DNA from: Salinilacustrithrix flava
Lineage (GTDB): Bacteria; Actinomycetota; Acidimicrobiia; Acidimicrobiales; Salinilacustritrichaceae
Length of the DNA stretch: 64,000 bases
Assembly (NCBI RefSeq): GCF_041228405.1
Contig: NZ_CP133888.1
Span: 2,666,001 to 2,730,000 of the forward strand
Direction: 5' to 3'
This document shows, piece after piece, positions 59,080-64,000 of the stretch; within the stretch, counting starts at the first letter, position 1, and each line of letters starts with the position of its first letter. The notes below the pieces were generated by a model. The model worked only from the letters and a program-made list of their open reading frames with translations, ran no database searches and was not told where the DNA came from. The translations under genes were made by a program, and so were the position numbers.

Positions 59080-60086
59080 AGCAGCGTCCGGGCCTTGAGC
59101 TCGGTCTCGGCCCATTCGCCGGCCGGATCGCTGTCGTGGGTGATCCCACCCCCGGTGCCGAACCGCAGCGTCGGACCGCGCTCGCCGTCCGGGTCGATCC
59201 AGAACGTCCGGATCGCCACGTTGAGCTCGCCGATCCCCCGATCGGCGTCCACCCACCCGACCCCGCCGCAGTAGACGCCGCGTGGCACGGGCTCCAGCTG
59301 GCGGATGACCTCCATCGCCGCCAGCTTCGGCGCGCCCGTGATGGAGCCGGGAGGGAAGGTGGCGTCGAGCAGGCCGGGCCAGCCGACGCCGTCGGCCAGC
59401 TCCCCGGCGACGGTCGAAACGAGGTGCACGAGCCCGGGGTGGTGTTCCACGGCCAGCAGCGCCGGGACGCAGACCGAGCCGTAGTCGCAGACCCGTCCGA
59501 GGTCGTTGCGGACCAGGTCCACGATCATCACGTTCTCGGCCCGGTCCTTGGCGAGGAAGGCATCGGGGGTCGCTGCCGTCCCCTTGATCGGGGAGGACCA
59601 CACGAGGCGTCCCTCGCGGCGCAGGTAGCGCTCCGGCGATGCGGAGGCGACGTGGATGCCGGCGGCAGGCACGCGGACGACGGCGGCGTAGGGCGCGGGG
59701 TTGCCGACGGCGAGCGCCGCACCGAGGGCAGCGACGTCGGCGTCGGGCGGGGCCGGCGCGGCCAGCTGCCGGGTGAGGTTGACCTGGTAGACGTCGCCGG
59801 CCTCGATGGCGGCGCGGATGGCGCGCACGCCCGCCTCGAAGGCCGCTCGGTCGAGCGAGCTGGACCACGCGCCCCGCTCCGGGCCGACCCAGCGCGGTCC
59901 GCGCCACGGGCGGGCGGGGCGCACCGTGGCGAAGCGGGCGAAGGTCGGCGGGGCGTCGTAGGGGACGACCACGGCCCAGAAGCCCTCGCCCTCCAGGCAC
60001 GCGGGATCGTCGGTGACGTCGGTGAGGTCGGTGCACAGCCGTTCGCCGACCACGGCGAGCGGCGGCTGGTCGGCGAGCCGGGCCAC
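59061..60086 (-). CDS. pabB: Aminodeoxychorismate synthase component I
   Basis: A 341-residue chorismate-binding enzyme. It has YQVNLTRQL, SPERYLRREG, SSPIKGTAATPDAFLAKDRA with the ADC-synthase-type PIKGT lysine, ENVMIVDLVRNDLGRVC, PPGSITGAPKLAAMEVI and FGTGGGITHDSDP. It forms 4-amino-4-deoxychorismate with ammonia from a PabA partner, which is not in the window. It is shorter than typical PabB because much of the N-terminal domain is absent. GTG 60086 follows TAGCCT at 6 nt. Confidence 0.9.
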   Translation of the reverse strand: MARLADQPPLAVVGERLCTDLTDVTDDPACLEGEGFWAVVVPYDAPPTFARFATVRPARPWRGPRWVGPERGAWSSSLDRAAFEAGVRAIRAAIEAGDVYQVNLTRQLAAPAPPDADVAALGAALAVGNPAPYAAVVRVPAAGIHVASASPERYLRREGRLVWSSPIKGTAATPDAFLAKDRAENVMIVDLVRNDLGRVCDYGSVCVPALLAVEHHPGLVHLVSTVAGELADGVGWPGLLDATFPPGSITGAPKLAAMEVIRQLEPVPRGVYCGGVGWVDADRGIGELNVAIRTFWIDPDGERGPTLRFGTGGGITHDSDPAGEWAETELKARTLLAVASG

Positions 60087-60092
60087 GGCCGG

Positions 60093-60098
60093 AGGCTA
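60093..60098 (-). promoter_or_regulatory. -10 element of pabB
   Basis: TAGCCT on the minus strand lies 6 nt before GTG 60086. It lies 35 bp from the outward-facing TAGCGT of the LCP gene, so the intergenic region holds two divergent leaderless promoters. Confidence 0.55.
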
Positions 60099-60132
60099 GA
60101 GGGGCGGGCGCGGCTGCTCCCCGGCCGCTCGG

Positions 60133-60138
60133 TAGCGT
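60133..60138 (+). promoter_or_regulatory. -10 element of the LCP gene
   Basis: TAGCGT lies 7 nt before ATG 60146, which supports that start over GTG 60137. Confidence 0.55.
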
Positions 60139-60145
60139 GGGTCCG

Positions 60146-61594
60146 ATGTCCGGCACGGAGACACGTCGGGCGAGGCGCAGCGTGCTCCAGAAGCTGGTGA
60201 TCATCACGAACGTGCTCGCGATGGTCGGCTTCCTGTTCGCGGCGGGCTCGCTCGCCTACGGGTACGAGAAGTACGGGCAGATCCCGCGCGTCGAGATCGG
60301 CGAGACCCTGAGCGTCAGCGAGGACGACGACGGCCGCGAGGTCATCGCCGAGAACTTCCTCATCGTCGGCGTCGACTCCGCCGCCGGCTTGGACCCCGAC
60401 GATCCCGTGGCGTCCAGCCGCACCGACGTCGCCGGCCTGCGCTCGGACACGATGATGATCCTGCGGGTCGACCCGACCTCCACCCGGGCCGCGCTCCTGT
60501 CGCTGCCCCGCGACCTGTGGGTGCCGATCCCCGGCCACGGCAACGGCCGCATCAACGAGGCGATCGAGCTGGGCGGCCCCGAGCTGCTCGTGGAGACGAT
60601 CCAGGCCTACCTCGGCATCCCGGTGAACCACTACGCGCAGGTGGACTTCCACGGCTTCGGTCGCCTGGTCAACGCCATCGACGGGGTGGAGATCTGGTTC
60701 CCGAACCCGGTGCGCGACCAGCGCAGCGGCCTCGACGTGCCCGAGCCCGGGTGCATCACCCTCGACGCCCGCAACGCGCTCGGCTTCGTGCGCAGCCGCG
60801 CCTACCAGGAGTACATCGACGGCCGCTGGCGCACCGACCCCACCGGCGACCTCGGCCGCATCCGACGCCAGCAGCAGTTCATCATCGCCGCCCTCGAGCG
60901 CGCCGTGGACCGAGGGGTGCGCAACCCGGTGACGCTCGACGAGCTGATCGACAGCACCCTCGACGCCGTCACCATCGACGACACCCTCGACGGCGCCGAC
61001 CTGCTCGCCCTCGGGCGGGAGTTCCGCCGCTTCGACCCCGCCTCCCTCGACGTGTACCAGCTGCCCGTGGTCGACGACTCCGTCGGGGGTGCCGCGGTGC
61101 TGCGCCTGGTCACCCAGGACGCCGAGCAGGTGCTGGACATCTTCCGCAGCTCCGACCCGACCCAGCTCGGCGAGGAGTCGGTCCGGGTCCGCGTGCTGAA
61201 CGGCACGGGTGAGCCGGGTCAGGCGTCGAGCGCGTCCAGCGAGCTGCGAAGCGCCGGATTCGCACTCGGCGGCACCGGCGACGCGGCTCGACTGGGCGTC
61301 GAGCGCACCGAGATCCGCCACCCGGCCGGCAGCGAGGCCGCCGCCGACCTGGTCCGTCGCTGGCTGGCCGCCGACGCCGAGCTCGTCGTGGACGACGCGG
61401 TCGATGACATCACGGTCGTGACCGGCACCGACTGGCAGGGCCTGCGGGCCGAGCCGCTGCCGGCGCCGGAGCCCTCGGAGGAGACGGTGACGACGCTGCC
61501 CGCGCCGACCACCACCATCGACGACGAGACCACCACGACGACGGCGCTCGGCACGGTGTCGGGGACGATCCCCGACGACGTCGTGTGCGGCTGA
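60146..61594 (+). CDS. LCP (LytR-CpsA-Psr) glycopolymer ligase
   Basis: A 482-residue membrane protein. TM1 near the N-terminus (IITNVLAMVGFLFAAGSLAYGY) is followed by the LCP domain (NFLIVGVDS, RSDTMMILRVDP, LLSLPRDLWVPIPGHG-RINEA, and GDLGRIRRQQQFI). It has a C-terminal LytR_C domain (about 345-425, VRVLNGTG) and a Thr-rich tail. LCP enzymes attach polysaccharides to peptidoglycan. The neighbouring dTDP-rhamnose genes suggest a rhamnose-containing wall polymer. Confidence 0.93.
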   Translation: MSGTETRRARRSVLQKLVIITNVLAMVGFLFAAGSLAYGYEKYGQIPRVEIGETLSVSEDDDGREVIAENFLIVGVDSAAGLDPDDPVASSRTDVAGLRSDTMMILRVDPTSTRAALLSLPRDLWVPIPGHGNGRINEAIELGGPELLVETIQAYLGIPVNHYAQVDFHGFGRLVNAIDGVEIWFPNPVRDQRSGLDVPEPGCITLDARNALGFVRSRAYQEYIDGRWRTDPTGDLGRIRRQQQFIIAALERAVDRGVRNPVTLDELIDSTLDAVTIDDTLDGADLLALGREFRRFDPASLDVYQLPVVDDSVGGAAVLRLVTQDAEQVLDIFRSSDPTQLGEESVRVRVLNGTGEPGQASSASSELRSAGFALGGTGDAARLGVERTEIRHPAGSEAAADLVRRWLAADAELVVDDAVDDITVVTGTDWQGLRAEPLPAPEPSEETVTTLPAPTTTIDDETTTTTALGTVSGTIPDDVVCG

Positions 61595-61646
61595 CGCCGG
61601 CGGCCACGGATGGCGCCGCGGCGCGCGTCTGCCAGGATCGGCGGTC

Positions 61647-62564
61647 ATGAAGGGCATCGTCCTCGCTGGTGGGCGGGCAACGCGGCTGGGGCCGGCGAGC
61701 AGAGCGACCTCGAAGCAGCTCATGCACGTCTACGACAAGCCGCTCGTCTACTACCCGATCTCCACGCTGCTGCACGCGCGGATCAACGAGATCCTCGTGA
61801 TCTCGACGCCCGAGCAGATCCCGGCGTTCGAGGCGCTGCTCGGAGACGGGTCGCAGTGGGGCTGCTCGTTCTCCTACGCGGTGCAGGCCCAGCCGCGGGG
61901 GCTCGCCGATGCCTTCATCGTCGGTGAGGACTTCATCGACGGCGACGACGTGGCCCTGATCCTGGGCGACAACATCTTCTACGGCGTGGGCCTGGGGGAG
62001 CAGCTGCAGCGCTTCACCACGCCGCGGGGTGCGGTCGTGTTCGGCCTGTGGGTCCCGGACCCGGAGCGCTACGGCGTGCTCGACCTGGCGCCCGATGGTT
62101 CGGTGCGGGGGATCCTGGAGAAGCCGGCGGAGCCGCCGTCGCCGTACATGGTGCCGGGGCTCTACTTCTACGACGGCTCGGTGGTGGAGGTGGCCAAGGG
62201 GATCAAGCCGAGCGAGCGGGGCGAGATCGAGATCACCGACGTGAACAACCACTACCTGGGCCAGGGTGCTCTGGAGGTGTGCCGGCTGCCGTTCGCGACG
62301 GACTGGTTCGACGTCGGCACCTTCGACGCGATGCTCGACGCCCAGACGTGGGTGGCCGGTCTGCAGCGTCGCAAGGGGCTCCTGATCGGCTCGCCCGAGG
62401 CGGCCGCGTACCGGGAGGGCTTCATCGGTGCCGAGGAGCTGGCTGCGCTGGCCGAGGCCGAGGTCCACGGCGGCGACCTGGCCAAGAGCGGCTACGGCGA
62501 GTCGCTGCTGCGGGTCCTGAGCTTCGAGGAGGCCGACGAGGTCGGCGAGGGTCCGGCATGGTGA
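61647..62564 (+). CDS. rmlA: Glucose-1-phosphate thymidylyltransferase
   Basis: A 305-residue nucleotidyltransferase. It has MKGIVLAGGRATRLGPASRA, SKQLMHVYDKPLVYYPISTL, ALILGDNIFYG and the catalytic-type Asp region in RLPFATDWFDVGTFDAML. It makes dTDP-glucose, the first step to dTDP-L-rhamnose. The rmlC start lies 7 bp inside its end. Confidence 0.93.
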   Translation: MKGIVLAGGRATRLGPASRATSKQLMHVYDKPLVYYPISTLLHARINEILVISTPEQIPAFEALLGDGSQWGCSFSYAVQAQPRGLADAFIVGEDFIDGDDVALILGDNIFYGVGLGEQLQRFTTPRGAVVFGLWVPDPERYGVLDLAPDGSVRGILEKPAEPPSPYMVPGLYFYDGSVVEVAKGIKPSERGEIEITDVNNHYLGQGALEVCRLPFATDWFDVGTFDAMLDAQTWVAGLQRRKGLLIGSPEAAAYREGFIGAEELAALAEAEVHGGDLAKSGYGESLLRVLSFEEADEVGEGPAW

Positions 62565-63115
62565 CGGTGGTGGACCTGTCGACCGAGACGACCGGCATCG
62601 ACGGGCTGGTCGTGGTGACGATGAAGCAGGTCACCGACGAGCGGGGCACGATCCGCGAGTTCTACCGGGAGTCCGCGTTCGTCGATGCCGGCCTGCCGTC
62701 GCTCGGGCCGTGGGTGCAGGTGAACGTCACCGAGACCGTCCGGGGCGCGGTCCGGGGCATGCACGGCGAAGCCATGACCAAGCTGGTGTCCGTCGCGTCG
62801 GGGCGGGCGCACGGCGCCTACGTCGACGTCCGTCCCGGTTCGGCCACGTTCGGCGCGGTGGTGCAGGTCGACCTGGTCCCCGGCGTGCAGGTGCTGGTGC
62901 CGCCCGGGGTGTGCAACGGCTTCCAGGCGCTGGAGGACGGCACCCAGTTCCTGTACTGCTTCGACGTGGAGTGGCAGCCCGACATGGCCGGCGTGGCCTG
63001 CACGCCGCTGGACCCGGCGCTCGGCATCGACTGGCCCATCGCCGTGGACCCCGACGACCAGGCGCAGGTGTCGGCCAAGGACCGCAGCGCGCCCCGCCTG
63101 GCCGAGCTTCCGTAG
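62558..63115 (+). CDS. rmlC: dTDP-4-dehydrorhamnose 3,5-epimerase-like protein
   Basis: A 185-residue cupin of the RmlC family. It has DERGTIREFYRES, VRGAVRGMHGEAMTKLVSVA with the catalytic-type His in GMH, GAYVDVRPGSATFG and the VPPGVCNGFQAL segment. The usual RGLHYQ becomes RGMHGE, so substrate or specificity may differ. It overlaps rmlA and is coupled to it. Confidence 0.87.
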   Translation: MVTVVDLSTETTGIDGLVVVTMKQVTDERGTIREFYRESAFVDAGLPSLGPWVQVNVTETVRGAVRGMHGEAMTKLVSVASGRAHGAYVDVRPGSATFGAVVQVDLVPGVQVLVPPGVCNGFQALEDGTQFLYCFDVEWQPDMAGVACTPLDPALGIDWPIAVDPDDQAQVSAKDRSAPRLAELP

Positions 63116-63118
63116 CCT
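63113..63118 (+). promoter_or_regulatory. -10 element of rmlB inside the rmlC stop
   Basis: TAGCCT begins with the TAG stop codon of rmlC and lies 7 nt before GTG 63126. It would allow rmlB to be transcribed on its own as a leaderless message. Confidence 0.5.
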
Positions 63119-63125
63119 CATCGTC

Positions 63126-64000
63126 GTGCGACTCCTCGTGACCGGCGGTGCCGGGTTCATCGGTTCGAACTACGTGCGCTGGGTGCTGGCCAACACCGAC
63201 GACGAGATCGTCGTCTACGACGCCCTCACCTACGCCGGGAACCTGTCGACCCTCAAGGACGTCGACGACGACCCCCGCTACTCCTTCGTGCACGCCGACA
63301 TCTGCGATCCCGGCCCCCTCGAGGACGCCATGCGGGGCTGCGACGCGGTGGTGCACTTCGCCGCCGAGAGCCACGTCGACCGCTCCATCGAGGGCAGCGA
63401 CGACTTCGTCATCACCAACTGCTTCGGCACCAACGTCGTCATGGACACCGCCCGCCGCCTGGAGGTCGACCGGGTCGTGCACATCGGCACCGACGAGGTC
63501 TACGGATCGGTCGAGACCGGATCCTCCAGGGAGGGCGACCCCCTCGAGCCCCGCTCGCCCTACAGCGCCTCCAAGGCCGGCTCGGACCTGCTCGCCCTCA
63601 GCTACCACGCCACCCACGGCCTCGACGTGCGGGTCACCCGCTGCACCAACAACTTCGGGCCCTACCAGTACCCGGAGAAGGCGATCCCGCTGTTCACCAC
63701 CAACCTGCTCGAGGACCGCCCGATCCCGCTCTACGGCGACGGCCTCAACGAGCGGGACTGGATCTACGTCGACGACCACTGCGCCGGCGTCCACCTCGTC
63801 CTCACCGACGGCACGCCCGGTGAGATCTACAACATCGGCGCCGGCAACGAGACCCCCAACCGGGTGCTGGTGGACAAGCTGCTCGCCCTCACCGGCAAGG
63901 ACGAATCCCTCGTCACCTACGTCGAGGACCGCCTCGGCCACGACCGCCGCTACTCCGTCGACATCACCAAGATCACCGAGCTCGGCTGGACCCGCCGGCG
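63126..64000 (+). CDS. rmlB: dTDP-glucose 4,6-dehydratase (3' partial)
   Basis: The frame is cut by the window end after 291 codons. It is an extended SDR enzyme: LLVTGGAGFIGSNYVRWVL (NAD motif), AAESHVDRSI, HIGTDEVYGSVETG (Asp-Glu catalytic pair) and YSASKAGSDLLAL (Tyr-x3-Lys). It makes dTDP-4-keto-6-deoxyglucose, the step between RmlA and RmlC. GTG 63126 is supported by the -10 element over the rmlC stop. Confidence 0.95.
   Translation, partial: MRLLVTGGAGFIGSNYVRWVLANTDDEIVVYDALTYAGNLSTLKDVDDDPRYSFVHADICDPGPLEDAMRGCDAVVHFAAESHVDRSIEGSDDFVITNCFGTNVVMDTARRLEVDRVVHIGTDEVYGSVETGSSREGDPLEPRSPYSASKAGSDLLALSYHATHGLDVRVTRCTNNFGPYQYPEKAIPLFTTNLLEDRPIPLYGDGLNERDWIYVDDHCAGVHLVLTDGTPGEIYNIGAGNETPNRVLVDKLLALTGKDESLVTYVEDRLGHDRRYSVDITKITELGWTRR

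Noticed and set aside
1..64000. tRNA, rRNA and riboswitch genes
   Set aside because: No cloverleaf with a GTTC-type T loop, rRNA signature or known riboswitch core was found on reading both strands by eye; a covariance-model scan was not possible.

Overview
The window is a high-GC actinobacterial chromosome segment. I would place it in the Acidimicrobiia (Iamia/Ilumatobacter type). The reasons are the GC-rich codon use, many GTG starts, DUF4214 wall proteins, a DUF222/HNH endonuclease, a methylmalonyl-CoA mutase/MeaB pair and many leaderless promoters. This placement is an inference; no rRNA or other phylogenetic marker is present.

Positions 1-9569 are most of a Tn7/Mu-type transposon whose left end lies outside the window. 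A tight operon (ATGA/GTGA overlaps) encodes a PD-(D/E)XK nuclease in the TnsA position, a DDE transposase (TnsB), an AAA+ ATPase (TnsC), a 428-residue protein of unknown family where TniQ/TnsD is expected, an XRE-type HTH protein, and a protein ending in a DUF2384/MbcA-like module. After a 24-bp operator-like palindrome comes a second operon: an SF2 helicase, a four-cysteine mini-protein and a Cys-rich N-terminus protein of unknown family (candidate cargo). The right end carries three GTGAGAC repeats and stops in CA at 9569. There it interrupts a minus-strand host gene, of which only 51 N-terminal codons remain (9570-9722).

Positions 9.8-16.7 kb hold a sirtuin, a membrane protein, a two-component/c-di-GMP signalling locus (hybrid histidine kinase, HD-GYP response regulator, divergent OmpR-type regulator) and a rhodanese-ThiF sulfurtransferase behind a palindromic operator.

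Positions 16.7-34.9 kb form a cell-envelope region: a CAP/DUF4214 protein, two methyltransferases flanking a double glycosyltransferase, an M15 peptidase, two glycosyltransferases with a Wzm/Wzt-type ABC exporter, SpoIID/LytB and PGRP-amidase proteins with DUF4214 repeats, and a polyprenyl-type GT2 with a further glycosyltransferase and coiled-coil partner. The end of the window (60.1-64.0 kb) adds an LCP ligase and rmlA-rmlC-rmlB for dTDP-rhamnose, consistent with surface polysaccharide synthesis.

Positions 34.9-60.1 kb are housekeeping and accessory genes: a sulfatase, DUF445, an Nramp-related transporter, mutB-meaB, a lipoprotein, DUF222/HNH, a nucleotidyltransferase, a FetAB-type exporter, an LpdA-like flavoprotein, a PCD-VOC fusion, a subtilisin with wall-binding repeats, a biotin-dependent carboxylase divergent from birA, pabC, a DEAD-box helicase and pabB. 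A recurrent TANNNT hexamer 6-7 nt before the start codon marks many of these genes as probably leaderless, and I used it to choose several starts. Two families of short interspersed palindromic or imperfect repeats also occur between genes.
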